From NCBI GenBank assembly GCA_000495735.1, contig AYMD01000008.1:192954-243932 (forward strand): DNA of 50,979 bases. The letters are read 5' to 3'. The notes beneath the pieces are model-generated. The model was not told where the DNA came from and searched no databases. It saw nothing but the letters and a program-made list of their open reading frames with translations. This document shows positions 24,032 to 32,654 of the stretch, piece by piece. The DNA comes from an uncultured Acidilobus sp. JCHS (GTDB taxonomy: Archaea > Thermoproteota > Thermoprotei_A > Sulfolobales > Acidilobaceae). A program made the position numbers and the translations under genes. How positions within the stretch are numbered: the first letter of the stretch is position 1; each line of letters begins with the position of its first letter.

Positions 24032-24451
24032 GGCCTGGCCTCTCCCTGGCCTCACGCTTACTATACGGTATACCAGATACAAGACTTCAGCCAGCAGGAG
24101 TACCTGGACCGGGTCAACGTTAAGGCTGACGTGACCCGTTAAGCTGACTAAGACCCACACAGGCGGATATACGAGGACCTTTGCGGCAAGGGCCCTCGCC
24201 ACGTAAATTAGGTGACCTACGTCAGACCCGACCACGAACCCCAGCGGCAGAAGCCTCAGCCTAGGGTATAGCAAGAGGATCACCAGGTATACCAGGATCC
24301 CAAGGTCTACAGCGAGGCCTGAGGCGAGAGGGCCCCCGTCGCCAATCATTACGCCTAGGGCCAGGAGGAGAAACGTGAAGAGGCCTATGACTGCCCACTC
24401 AACCCACTTGAGGCGCCTCTCCAAGCCCTCAGGCGTTAACTGGGTCGTCAA
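24020..24451 (-). CDS. Small integral membrane protein, unknown
   Basis: A 143-residue protein with about four hydrophobic segments: VIGLFTFLLLALGVMIG, LAVDLGILVYLVILLLY, a segment around VYPPVWVLVSLTG, and VQVLLLAEVLYLVYRI. The short basic loops (RRLK, RPGRG) fit a cytoplasmic-in orientation. No motif suggests a function. It shares a palindromic TATA region with the methyltransferase gene and ends against the helical protein gene, so it is probably transcribed alone. Confidence 0.6.
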   Translation of the reverse strand: MTTQLTPEGLERRLKWVEWAVIGLFTFLLLALGVMIGDGGPLASGLAVDLGILVYLVILLLYPRLRLLPLGFVVGSDVGHLIYVARALAAKVLVYPPVWVLVSLTGHVSLNVDPVQVLLLAEVLYLVYRIVSVRPGRGQASES

Positions 24452-24480
24452 GCCTTCCTGGGTCTAGGGCTAATATGAGG

Positions 24481-24490
24481 GCTTTTAAAG
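24481..24490. promoter_or_regulatory. Shared palindromic TATA element
   Basis: The block gcttttaaag is the core of a near-perfect palindrome, gggcttttaaagccc (24479-24493). It is about 35 nt from both the minus-strand ATG 24451 and the plus-strand ATG 24521, so one box could drive both genes, with a leaderless methyltransferase mRNA. Confidence 0.55.
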
Positions 24491-24520
24491 CCCTTTATTT
24501 AACGGTTAACCGAAAGAACT

Positions 24521-25108
24521 ATGCACGCCTTTAGACATGGTCGTCACGGACCATTAGGCGGCGGAGAGGCGATCATACGTAACGTGCTCAGCGCCCTTGA
24601 CCTAAAGGAGGGCATGATAGTAGCTGACTTAGGCTCAGGGCCAGGCAGGTTCACAATACCTATAGCAAAGGCCGTGGGGGCCAAGGGTAAGGTCTATGCC
24701 ATAGACATCGACGAAGGCTCCCTGAAGGAGCTATCGGAAGCCACGAGGTCGAAGGGCCTCAGCAACGTCGAGACCATAAGGGCTGACCTGACCAAGGGTA
24801 TTCCTTTGCCCGAATCTCACTTGGACCTCGTCTTCATGGCTAACGTCCTTCACGATCTTGTCCACTCGGGGACGGGTGACTTCATAATCAAGGAGGTCGA
24901 GAGAGTCCTGAAGCCCGGGGGGACCTTTGCCGTGCTTGAGTTCAAGAAGTCCTTTACCCTATTTGGGCCGCCGCTATGGCTAAGGCTCAGCCCTGAGGAA
25001 GTGCTGGAGCTGGTGGGCAAGGCCTCTATGTCGCTTAGGCCCGAGCCGGCAATTAATGATATAGGCGAGCACCACTACTTACTGAAGTTCAGGAAGCTCG
25101 GGGAGTGA
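24521..25108 (+). CDS. Class I SAM-dependent methyltransferase (UbiE-like)
   Basis: The 195-residue Rossmann methyltransferase has motif I VADLGSGPGRFTIPIA near 35-50, the acidic end of strand beta-2 VYAIDID, the DLT region, and motif IV/post IV LDLVFMANVLHDL. It resembles UbiE/MenG-type small-molecule methyltransferases, but the substrate is unknown. The N-terminal MHAFRHGRHGPLGGGEA is His- and Gly-rich. The gene is followed 7 nt later by the M24B gene, so they probably share a transcript. Confidence 0.78.
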   Translation: MHAFRHGRHGPLGGGEAIIRNVLSALDLKEGMIVADLGSGPGRFTIPIAKAVGAKGKVYAIDIDEGSLKELSEATRSKGLSNVETIRADLTKGIPLPESHLDLVFMANVLHDLVHSGTGDFIIKEVERVLKPGGTFAVLEFKKSFTLFGPPLWLRLSPEEVLELVGKASMSLRPEPAINDIGEHHYLLKFRKLGE

Positions 25109-25115
25109 AGCCCCT

Positions 25116-26324
25116 TTGACCCCTCACGTGAGCAGGGACGAGCTGCTTAGGAGGCTTAAGGCGTTAAGGGACGAGGCCTCTAAGTCGGGCTGCGACCTTG
25201 TGTACATAGCGAACGCCACCTCGATATTCTACTTCACTAACCTTTACTTCATACAAACTGAAAGGCCCTTGGCGCTCCTGGTGCCTCTGGACTCGGACCC
25301 CATGATCATAGCGCCGTCCGTGGAGAAGGGGCATATCGAGTACAGGAACAAGGCGTTCGGTGGCGTAGTCAACGAGGTAGTGTACTACTTCGACTACCCT
25401 GGCGAGACGAGCTTCGTGGAGCTAGCCGCTAACGTCATAGCTTCCCAGCTAGGGGCCAAGTGCGTCATGGGGGACCTTCAGTCGGGCGCCCAGCCCCTAT
25501 ACGGCTACAGGGGCGTCAGCCTAGCTGACGTGCTTAAGTCTAGGGGGCTCAGGTGGCTGGACCTGGGTGATTTCGTTTACGGCCTGAGGCTTCGCAAGAG
25601 CGATGAGGAGCTCAAGCTCATAGAGGAGAGCGGCAGGTGGGCCGCGAGAGCCCTTGAGGTAGCCCTTCAGGTAACCCGCCCAGGCATGTGGGACTGGGAG
25701 GTCATGCTGGACGCCAGCAGGCAGGTCCTAATGGAGATGAATAACTTCTATAAGCCCTACACCCCCCTCAAGGAGCCCGTAGGCCCTGTCGTGGGCTTCA
25801 GGGGCCAGGTCGGCGAGTTCTCAGCGTTCCCTCACGCTCTGTTCTCAGAAAGGCCGATCAGGGAAGGTGATGTGCTGGGCGTAGGATCAGGGCCTGAGAT
25901 AGGCGGCTACTACGCGGAGCTTGAGAGGACCTTCGTCGTCGGGGCGCCCAATAATGATATCAGGAGGCTCTTTGAGTACATGTTGAGACTAAGGAAGGCT
26001 GCCATAGAGGCCGCGGCGCCGGGCGTTGAGGTCTCTAAGATAGACGCGGCGGTAAGGGAGGAGGCCAAAAGGCTCGGCGTCACCGATCTGCTAAGACATC
26101 ACGTAGGTCACGGCATAGGCGTTGAAATTCATGAGCCGCCGTACCTTGACATAGGCTACAGGGCCAGGCTTGAGCCAGGCATGGTCTTCACTATCGAGCC
26201 GGGCATTTACGTACCTGGGGTCGGGGGTTTCAGGCACAGCGACACGTTCGTCGTCACAAGGGAAGGCGTAAGGCAGCTCACTAGGTTCCCTGAGGACCTT
26301 GACGAGCTAGTCGTGAGGCCCTAG
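25116..26324 (+). CDS. M24B (Xaa-Pro peptidase/creatinase fold) homologue, altered metal site
   Basis: A 402-residue pita-bread-fold protein with the creatinase N-terminal domain (about 1-160) and the M24 domain. In active dimetal aminopeptidases five ligands (D, D, H, E, E) are conserved. Here the first Asp aligns to Gly (VLGVGSGPEI), the second to Glu (YAELERT), His is kept (VGHGIG), the first Glu is kept (IEPGIY), and the last Glu region reads GGFRHSDTF. It therefore probably binds metal differently, or not at all, as creatinase does. Peptidase, creatinase-like hydrolase and non-catalytic roles are all open. TTG start; it overlaps the convergent molybdopterin gene by 4 nt. Confidence 0.8.
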   Translation: MTPHVSRDELLRRLKALRDEASKSGCDLVYIANATSIFYFTNLYFIQTERPLALLVPLDSDPMIIAPSVEKGHIEYRNKAFGGVVNEVVYYFDYPGETSFVELAANVIASQLGAKCVMGDLQSGAQPLYGYRGVSLADVLKSRGLRWLDLGDFVYGLRLRKSDEELKLIEESGRWAARALEVALQVTRPGMWDWEVMLDASRQVLMEMNNFYKPYTPLKEPVGPVVGFRGQVGEFSAFPHALFSERPIREGDVLGVGSGPEIGGYYAELERTFVVGAPNNDIRRLFEYMLRLRKAAIEAAAPGVEVSKIDAAVREEAKRLGVTDLLRHHVGHGIGVEIHEPPYLDIGYRARLEPGMVFTIEPGIYVPGVGGFRHSDTFVVTREGVRQLTRFPEDLDELVVRP

Positions 26325-27337
26325 CAGAGGTCAACTACGTCAGGGTTCCTGATCTTGAACCTCTCGTTCCTCTGGACAAGCCCCCTCTCGTGATAGCTTA
26401 GCGCCTCCCAGAAGCCGTCTATGTAGTCCTTCTCAAGGCTTATCTTAACGAGCCACTTAGCGCCCTTCCAGCCATACAGCGAGGGGTTGAAGAGCCTCGC
26501 GGGCCCCCCGTTCTCGGGCGACAGGCGCTGGCCATCGATGCCAAACACTATTAGGGTCCTATGGGCCTCCTCGATCGGGATTACCGTAGAGTACCCGGTA
26601 GCGCTCTCCGCGAAGACCCACTTGGCCTCCGACAGGTCTCCCATCCCCCTAAGGAGCTCGTCCAGGGTGACGCCCGTGTACCGCTTCCCTTTGACGCTCC
26701 ACCCCGTGACGCAGTGAAAGTCCATAGCTCCCAGGTCCTTTGAGCGCTCGAGAAGCTCCTGATAGGTTAAGGTCCTCCTGGAGCCCTTCCACTCTAAGGC
26801 TAAAGACCACGACTCAGGGGGTATCCTTGGTATCTCGCCCTCCGCTGAGTAGATAACGAACTTCGGTATGGCTACCTGGCCTACGGGGGTCTCGCCCTGC
26901 TCACATTCCCTCGCGGCCTCCCTATAGCCCAGGTTAGTGCCGACGGTCACAGCCTCACCTTTAGCAAGCCTCTCCAGGGCCTCCCTTCCAAGCACGGGCA
27001 ACGACGTCGCTGACAGGACCCCGCTCACGTTCAGAGGGACGTTCTTCCTGACGACGAGCCTCAGCTCCCCGATCTCGCTAACACCGAAGGTCAGGCGGAA
27101 CTTGTAGAGGTCGAAGGACCTGCCTATCAGCTCCCTCTCCGAGAGGAGCGGGGCCAGCTTGGTCCCCAGGGCGTCTCCGAGCGTCCTGCTGGCTTCCTCA
27201 GCCATGGCCCTGACTTCCGTAACACTGCTCAGGCTCCCAGACACCGTGCACTCAAAGACCACAGCTATGCCTAAGCGTGCCAGCCTCCTGTTGAGGTAAG
27301 CCCTGCACCCTGTGACAGTGCCGCTCAGGCCTGTCAC
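26321..27337 (-). CDS. Molybdopterin-dependent oxidoreductase (sulfite oxidase/MsrP-like)
   Basis: The C-terminal half (about residues 165-338) is a sulfite-oxidase-fold molybdopterin domain: DFHCVTGWSVKGKRYTGV has the molybdenum-ligating Cys (C209), followed by GYSTVIPIEEA, LSPENGGPARL and YGWKGAKWL. The N-terminal 160 residues are not recognised. There is no Tat signal, so a cytoplasmic location is likely. The frame is open to 27424, but GTG 27337 is chosen because a TATA element at 27363-27374 would give a leaderless mRNA there. The substrate is unknown. Confidence 0.8.
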   Translation of the reverse strand: MTGLSGTVTGCRAYLNRRLARLGIAVVFECTVSGSLSSVTEVRAMAEEASRTLGDALGTKLAPLLSERELIGRSFDLYKFRLTFGVSEIGELRLVVRKNVPLNVSGVLSATSLPVLGREALERLAKGEAVTVGTNLGYREAARECEQGETPVGQVAIPKFVIYSAEGEIPRIPPESWSLALEWKGSRRTLTYQELLERSKDLGAMDFHCVTGWSVKGKRYTGVTLDELLRGMGDLSEAKWVFAESATGYSTVIPIEEAHRTLIVFGIDGQRLSPENGGPARLFNPSLYGWKGAKWLVKISLEKDYIDGFWEALSYHERGLVQRNERFKIRNPDVVDLC

Positions 27338-27362
27338 CTTCCGACAGGGGGCCCCAGCCCTC

Positions 27363-27374
27363 CTTAATTTTAAG
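27363..27374. promoter_or_regulatory. Shared palindromic TATA element
   Basis: The block cttaattttaag is nearly symmetrical. Its centre is 31 nt from the minus-strand GTG 27337 and 26 nt from the plus-strand TTG 27394, which predicts leaderless transcription in both directions. Confidence 0.55.
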
Positions 27375-27393
27375 CCAGGGTACCGGGGGCCGC

Positions 27394-29079
27394 TTGATAT
27401 CGGAAAAGCTCGACAAGGTCCCAAGAAGGTACAGGCCCCTTGGGGCCGCCCTGGCGGCGCCGCTAGTGGCCAGGCTACTTCACCTGAGCCCTCCAGCCGC
27501 CGTCGTGGACTCAGCGGCGATAGCGGCTGGCCTTGGGGCCGGCCTAGTAATAGCCTTCAAGTTCCTTCGCAGGCCAAGGCGTGAAGACTCCAAGTTTGAG
27601 GTGAAGGCGCTCGAGATTGAGGTAGGGGGCTCGGCCGAGGAGAGGGCCCAGGGGGCGAGGCAGATCGAGGAGGTCCTCAAGCAGAGGGCAAAGGCAGGCA
27701 AGGTCAGGTACTTGGTCCTCTCGGCGCTTCAAGGGGGCTTCAGCAGGACCATAGTGGGCGTGGGGGGCGACCCGAAGGAGGTTGGGGTGGAGTTTGAGGT
27801 TGTTAAGACCCTCATGGCTATGAACCTTAAGAACCTCAGGCTAAGGGACGTAGACGCCGGGACCCTTGAGGTCGTTTCAAGGGTCCTCTCAGCGGTGGCC
27901 CCCTCTTCGAGGGCCGAGCCCCTCTTCATAACGCCAGAGACGGGACTCGTCACGGTAGAGCGCCCAGGTGGCATATACCTCGGCACGGCCTACGAGGGCG
28001 CCTACCCAAAGCCCACTTACCTGACAGAAGACGACATAAAGGGACACGTAGCAATATTCGGGTCAACGGGCACTGGGAAGACTACCACCTTGACTCTGCT
28101 GACCCTGAGGGCTTCCTCGGCAGGGTTCAGAGTTATAGCGCTTGACTGGGCTGGTGAGATGCAGAAGGTCCTCAACAGGCTAGGCGTTGACCGCGAGCTA
28201 TCGGTCATAGACCCAACGAGAGACGGCGGCGTGAACCCCTTCGCCGAGGAAGGCCTCGCCAACAGGCCTGAGCTCTTAGTCGACATGCTGTCCGACGCCC
28301 TCGACCTGACCCAGCCCCAGGCCTACCTCCTCCTCAGGGTCATAGAGGACAGGGGCCTGCCCTCTGACTTCAATGAGCTTGAGAGGGCTGTGGAGGCCTA
28401 CCCTGAGGAGGCCCGGTGGGACAGGGACGTTAAGAGGGGCCTGCTGAGGAAGATAGCGGTCCTTACGAGCGGTGAGTCTAGGAGGCTGTTCAGCGGGTCA
28501 GTAAGCCTTGATGAGGTAGAGAGTCGTGACAAGGTGGTGGCCATAGATCGCATAGAGAGCCCCTCGGTCCGCAGGGCCTACTCCCTGGTCCTCCTCTCAG
28601 CGCTCTTCACTAAGAGGGACAGGGCAGAGCCACTGCTAGTGGCTATAGATGAGGCCCATAACCTGATGGGCAACGAGAACGATATAGTTGGAAGGATAAT
28701 GGCGGAGGCCAGGAAGTACAGGCTTCATGTGGCCCTGGCCACGCAGTCCCCCTCTTCAATCCCTAACAGCGTGCTGCTTAACGCCAACACTAAGATAGTT
28801 CACGCCCTTAGGAGCTCGCGCGACAAGGAGATAATATCACAGTCCATGAACCTGCACTACGCCCTGCTTGAGGAGCTCGACAAGCTCGGGCCAGGGGAGG
28901 CGATAGTTCAGTCCCCCTCGCTGTCAAGACCCGTTCTCGTGAAGGTCGAGCTCGGCTCCCCAGCTCGCCACGGCAACGGCTATCTCGTCAAGGGAAAGCC
29001 AGTCCAGCTTAACGCCGCTGTCCCACCTCACAAGCTTTTCAAAGAAGACGTCCAGGGCCTCGTTAACTTCAATCCCTGA
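27394..29079 (+). CDS. HerA/DUF87-type ATPase with N-terminal membrane segment
   Basis: A 561-residue P-loop ATPase of the HerA-FtsK class. The N-terminus has hydrophobic stretches at about 16-30 and 35-56 followed by RRPRRED, suggesting a membrane anchor. Walker A is GSTGTGKTT (223-231), followed by VIALDWAGEM; Walker B is VAIDEAH (about 414-420). An ATQSPSS motif and a C-terminal arginine-finger region follow. Most HerA helicases are soluble and lie beside nurA; here nurA is absent, so DNA translocation at a membrane, conjugation or secretion roles are possible. TTG start, probably leaderless. The last 156 nt overlap the AK6-like gene on the other strand. Confidence 0.82.
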   Translation: MISEKLDKVPRRYRPLGAALAAPLVARLLHLSPPAAVVDSAAIAAGLGAGLVIAFKFLRRPRREDSKFEVKALEIEVGGSAEERAQGARQIEEVLKQRAKAGKVRYLVLSALQGGFSRTIVGVGGDPKEVGVEFEVVKTLMAMNLKNLRLRDVDAGTLEVVSRVLSAVAPSSRAEPLFITPETGLVTVERPGGIYLGTAYEGAYPKPTYLTEDDIKGHVAIFGSTGTGKTTTLTLLTLRASSAGFRVIALDWAGEMQKVLNRLGVDRELSVIDPTRDGGVNPFAEEGLANRPELLVDMLSDALDLTQPQAYLLLRVIEDRGLPSDFNELERAVEAYPEEARWDRDVKRGLLRKIAVLTSGESRRLFSGSVSLDEVESRDKVVAIDRIESPSVRRAYSLVLLSALFTKRDRAEPLLVAIDEAHNLMGNENDIVGRIMAEARKYRLHVALATQSPSSIPNSVLLNANTKIVHALRSSRDKEIISQSMNLHYALLEELDKLGPGEAIVQSPSLSRPVLVKVELGSPARHGNGYLVKGKPVQLNAAVPPHKLFKEDVQGLVNFNP

Positions 29080-29544
29080 GACATCTATTTCGAAGACCAT
29101 GTCGTCATAGTCAAGCACCTCATGTGCCACGGAGCCAAGGGCCTCAGCCATGACGTTCTCGAGGACCTTCCTTCTCTCCCAGCCCCTCCCCTCCAGCCTC
29201 CTCATCAGTATGAGCGGGTTAAGGCGGAGGAGCGCTACGGCCGCCGTGACGTCGTAAAGGGAGGGGTCGTCAAGGAATAACGAGGGGTAATGCGTCGATA
29301 TTATAGTGCACGGCCTCGAGAGCTCGTCCCTGACGGCCCTCAATAACGCCTCTTCATCTATTATGAGGGTTCCAGGCCTCTCTGGGTCAGGCCTGCCGAG
29401 TAACCTCTCCACGGCTATCAGAGAAGGCTCTACCACCTTGCACTGAAGCTCCTCTGCGAGGGCGCGGGAGAAGGTGCTTTTCCCAACGCCTGGGGTCCCA
29501 GCAACTATTATCACGAAGGGCTCCACGCGCTTCTCCCCTTCCAC
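28924..29544 (-). CDS. AK6/Fap7-like adenylate kinase
   Basis: A small P-loop kinase (206 residues) with Walker A GTPGVGKST at 16-24. It also has STHYP in the position of the family's NMP-binding HxH-like motif, and LRLNPLILMRRLEGRGW followed by KVLENVMAEAL, typical of Fap7 proteins. Fap7 assists small ribosomal subunit maturation. The family usually ends near DWL; here VKLDWLS is followed by about 20 extra residues. Those fall in the 156-nt convergent overlap with the HerA-type gene. Its start overlaps the AIR-synthase-like gene by 34 nt. Confidence 0.82.
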   Translation of the reverse strand: MEGEKRVEPFVIIVAGTPGVGKSTFSRALAEELQCKVVEPSLIAVERLLGRPDPERPGTLIIDEEALLRAVRDELSRPCTIISTHYPSLFLDDPSLYDVTAAVALLRLNPLILMRRLEGRGWERRKVLENVMAEALGSVAHEVLDYDDMVFEIDVSGIEVNEALDVFFEKLVRWDSGVKLDWLSLDEIAVAVASWGAELDLHENGS

Positions 29545-30569
29545 AGCCTCGCTATCTCATCCTCAGGCGCGGAGTAGTAGGCCTCTTCGCCGGCTAAGCT
29601 GATCACCCTCACCATAGGCCTCTCGGAGGCCTCGCCTACACGACCTATGACCGAGTACTCAACGCCGAGCTTTCTGAGCAGCGCCTCAAGCTCCTCAAGC
29701 CTCTGAGGGGGCACGGTGGCAATCAGAGACCCGCTACCCATCGACTTGAGGAGGTCGAGGGAGAGAGCCCCTAGGACCCTCCTAGTGATATCGAGCGCCT
29801 TAACTCTTGACCTCTCCACCGTGACCTCCTTGCCTGAGGCCGCCGACAGCTCGTACAGGGCGCCTATGAGGCCGCCTTCAGTGACATCATGCATGCCCGT
29901 AACTAGGCCGCGCTCTGCCAGCGCTAAGGCGTAGTTGACGACACTTAGCCTGCTAAAGAGTGACACCGCGGCATCTAGGTCCTCGGGCGAGACGCCCTTG
30001 GCGAGGGCCTGCTCCCTGAAGTCTGTGGCCACTATTACAGTGGCCTCAAGGGCTGCCGGGCCTACCTGAACTACCATGTCGCCTGTCTTAGCTCCACCAG
30101 TCCTTAGGGCGCAGCCGCGGCAGGCGCAGCCCATAACTGTGGCAACAACAATAGGTGTCCTAAGGTTGGGCGCGGCCTCCGTATGGCCCCCAACTATCTC
30201 GATGCCCAGCCTTCTGGCCTCGTTACTTGCGTCCTCCATTATCGCAGCTAACGATGAAAGCCTTGAGCCGGCTGGCATCAGGACGTCAAGGAGGGCCCAC
30301 GCAGGCCTCGCGCCCCTGGTCGCAACGTCGTTTGACGCCACGTCTATGGCCAGCGCCCCAGCCCTGTATGAGGCCTCCGTTATGGGGTCGCTGTGAACAG
30401 CTAGGATGCAGCTACCAAGGTCTATAAGGGCTGCGTCCTCGCCCACGGCAGGCCCAAGGACCGTGGAGAGCCTGACAAAGCCCTTCGCTCTACTAAGGAC
30501 GAGGCGCTCAAGTTCATCAGTGGGCAGCTTCCCTACCCACCCTCCCTCATAGAGCTCAGGCTTCACCAC
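29511..30569 (-). CDS. AIR synthase-related (HypE/PurM-like) protein
   Basis: A 352-residue ATP-binding protein of the PurM superfamily. It shows the N-terminal [33 protein letters not shown], and the C-terminal [12 protein letters not shown] and GSGSLIATV. There is no C-terminal cysteine of HypE type (it ends SAWSPS), and no hydrogenase genes are near, so HypE itself is unlikely. The sequence CACRGC near residue 150 is distinctive. The reaction is unknown. It overlaps the AK6-like gene downstream and the metE gene upstream by 7 nt. Confidence 0.72.
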   Translation of the reverse strand: MVKPELYEGGWVGKLPTDELERLVLSRAKGFVRLSTVLGPAVGEDAALIDLGSCILAVHSDPITEASYRAGALAIDVASNDVATRGARPAWALLDVLMPAGSRLSSLAAIMEDASNEARRLGIEIVGGHTEAAPNLRTPIVVATVMGCACRGCALRTGGAKTGDMVVQVGPAALEATVIVATDFREQALAKGVSPEDLDAAVSLFSRLSVVNYALALAERGLVTGMHDVTEGGLIGALYELSAASGKEVTVERSRVKALDITRRVLGALSLDLLKSMGSGSLIATVPPQRLEELEALLRKLGVEYSVIGRVGEASERPMVRVISLAGEEAYYSAPEDEIARLWKGRSAWSPS

Positions 30570-31555
30570 TCCTCCCTTGCTAGCCTGGCCGCCTTGACCA
30601 TGTTAATGAGCTTGGTCTTAGCGACCTCCCTTGGGAGCCTCTTCAGGCCGCAGTCGGGGTTTATGTACACCTTCTCGGGCGCCAGGATCCCGAGCTTCAT
30701 AAGGCGGTCTATATCCCTCTTCACCTCCTCAACGGTCTCTACCTGAAGGGAGTGGACGTCTATAACTCCATAGCCTAGCTCCTTGTTGTACCCGTACTCC
30801 TTAAGGTATGGTAGTAGCCTGAAGTCGCTGTTCTTGAACTCCAACGCGAACTGGTCCACTGGGTAGTCAAGTATGTAGGGCAGCAGCCTCTCGAGGCGCC
30901 CATAGCATATGTGGACCACGCGCTTCGCCTCAACCCCTGCGAACACGTACTTTAGGGCCTCGCCCGCTAGCTGCGCCTCCTCCGGCCACGGCCTCGTTGA
31001 CAGCGCGGGTTCGTCGACCTGAACGTACTTGGCCCCCGCCTTAACGGCGTCCATTACCTCCTCCCTTATGATCTTGGCCAGCGCCATTATCAGCTCGGCC
31101 CTGTCCCTGTAGAAGACGTTGAAGCTCCACTCCATCATGGTGTACGGGCCTGTTATTATGAACTTGACGGGCCTGCCCTGGCTAATTGATGAGGTATAGG
31201 CCCAGTCCTCGATGGCCAGGGACTTCTCCCTTCTCAGCTCGCCAACTATGATGGGCTTCCTGAAGTACATGTTGTCAAATATCCTGACCCACTCGCCCTC
31301 CGCGTACCCCTTAACCCTCTGAGCGAAGTAGACAACCATGTCCTCGCGAGACTGCTCGCCGTCGCTTATTATGTCGACCCCTGCCTCAAGGTAGTCCTTG
31401 ACGACCTCTGATATTGGGGCCCTGATGAGCCTGTGGAACTCCTCCTCACTTATCTCGCCACGGTCCCTCCTCTTTATGATCTCAGAGGCGCCCGCTATCT
31501 TAGGGTAGCTCCCTATGACTGTCGTTGGGAACTTGGATGGAACCTGATAGCTCAA
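30563..31555 (-). CDS. Methionine synthase, MetE catalytic domain type
   Basis: Transfers a methyl group to homocysteine. The 330-residue protein is only the C-terminal catalytic (beta/alpha)8 domain of MetE, the usual archaeal size. Homocysteine and zinc features are [32 protein letters not shown] (His and Cys ligands) and NPDCGLKRL (Cys ligand). Stand-alone domains of this kind do not need triglutamyl-folate in several lineages, and the methyl donor here is unknown. It overlaps its homologue upstream by 4 nt (ATGA), which indicates translational coupling and perhaps a hetero-oligomer. Confidence 0.88.
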   Translation of the reverse strand: MSYQVPSKFPTTVIGSYPKIAGASEIIKRRDRGEISEEEFHRLIRAPISEVVKDYLEAGVDIISDGEQSREDMVVYFAQRVKGYAEGEWVRIFDNMYFRKPIIVGELRREKSLAIEDWAYTSSISQGRPVKFIITGPYTMMEWSFNVFYRDRAELIMALAKIIREEVMDAVKAGAKYVQVDEPALSTRPWPEEAQLAGEALKYVFAGVEAKRVVHICYGRLERLLPYILDYPVDQFALEFKNSDFRLLPYLKEYGYNKELGYGVIDVHSLQVETVEEVKRDIDRLMKLGILAPEKVYINPDCGLKRLPREVAKTKLINMVKAARLAREEW

Positions 31556-32532
31556 GCCCTTTCACCCCTCAGCCTCTCAGTATAATATCCCAGCAGGAAC
31601 GTCTTTCTTAAGCTGTAGGTATACGGTATTACGTCAAACCACGTGGTTGTCGTGAGCCCGGCCTCGCCGTCATAGCCCTTTAAGGCCTGCTTCACCCACT
31701 CCCTCACCCTCTCAAAGTTGTCGTCCTCTATCCTCCTGGCGTCTATAACTCCAAGGACAGGCCTGTGGTCGCCGAAGCCCTGGCCTCCTATGAGGTCAAG
31801 GGCCCTCTTGGGGGCGTCAGCCACGTCCAAAGATAAGTAATTGACCTTCGCCTCAAGGAGCTCCCTGTACACCTCGGCGCGCGGAACGTCGAAGTATATA
31901 GCTAACACTGTAGGGACCTTCAGCTGAGACGTTATTACGTTTATGAGCTCGACTGCCAGCCTCGCGTCGTCCTCTGTGACCTCTTGGTCAGAGAGGGCTG
32001 GCTCGTCTATCTGTATGGCCCCCGCGCCTGCCGCCTCAGCACGCTGGGCCTCAACGGCCAGTGCTGAGGCTATGCCTTCAGCTAGATCCTCCCTGCTCAG
32101 CCCAGAGGAGTTCTTTGAGAGCGTGACGAACGTGAAAGGGCCAGGGATGATCGCCTTAAGGGGTGAAGGCTCCGCCAGGTGCAGGAACGACCTGAGCCTG
32201 GGCGGCCAGACGAAGTCAGAGGGGTCAGGCCTGTCATTAAATACGGGCACCCTATAGAAGAAGTTGTTGTCAAAGTACCTCAGGAGGCCGTCAACGCTCA
32301 CGTTTCTCCAGGCGGTCACGAAGGGTCTAAATATGTCGTGCCAGTCAACCATGCCGTCCACGACGAATTTCATGCCTGCGGCCTCCTGCGCTCCTATGAT
32401 TCCAGCGCCCGCTGAGAGCACCCTCCAAGCGCTCTCGTGATAAGATATGTCGCCTCTCTCCACATCACGAAGCGCGTGCCTGACCTCCCTAGCCCTTGGG
32501 TAACCCCCTAAAACCATCGCCCACAGCTCCAA
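31552..32532 (-). CDS. MetE-like paralogue lacking the zinc site
   Basis: A 326-residue (beta/alpha)8 protein homologous to MetE barrels, like the MetE N-terminal half. It retains [16 protein letters not shown] and [11 protein letters not shown], but the zinc-binding HxC is replaced (AIYFDVP) and no PDCG motif is present. It probably acts as partner of the catalytic subunit, corresponding to the inactive N-terminal domain of long MetE. TTG 32532 is the longest start; ATG 32517 is equally plausible, with ggag 9 nt before it. A TATA box at 32594-32603 would start the metE pair. Confidence 0.8.
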   Translation of the reverse strand: MELWAMVLGGYPRAREVRHALRDVERGDISYHESAWRVLSAGAGIIGAQEAAGMKFVVDGMVDWHDIFRPFVTAWRNVSVDGLLRYFDNNFFYRVPVFNDRPDPSDFVWPPRLRSFLHLAEPSPLKAIIPGPFTFVTLSKNSSGLSREDLAEGIASALAVEAQRAEAAGAGAIQIDEPALSDQEVTEDDARLAVELINVITSQLKVPTVLAIYFDVPRAEVYRELLEAKVNYLSLDVADAPKRALDLIGGQGFGDHRPVLGVIDARRIEDDNFERVREWVKQALKGYDGEAGLTTTTWFDVIPYTYSLRKTFLLGYYTERLRGERA

Positions 32533-32593
32533 GTTAGACGCCGTAGAGCCTGCCTACAGGAAAGTAAAAAAGAACTCTCTGCACGATCGGGAC

Positions 32594-32636
32594 GCTTTAT
32601 AGCGCTTAGTTATGTGCTTACTCCTCGCTTTTTAAC
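32594..32636. promoter_or_regulatory. Divergent promoters: metE pair and thiolase
   Basis: On the minus strand ctataaagc (32594-32603) would start the metE transcript near 32570, with a leader of about 40 nt. On the plus strand gctttttaac (32627-32636) is about 24 nt before the thiolase GTG 32655, giving a leaderless mRNA. Confidence 0.5.
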
Positions 32637-32654
32637 TTCTCAACCTTAAGAAAC

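Noticed and set aside
29511-30569. Assignment of the AIR-synthase-like gene as hydrogenase maturation HypE
   Set aside because: It lacks the C-terminal cysteine tail of HypE, and no hydrogenase or other hyp genes are nearby.
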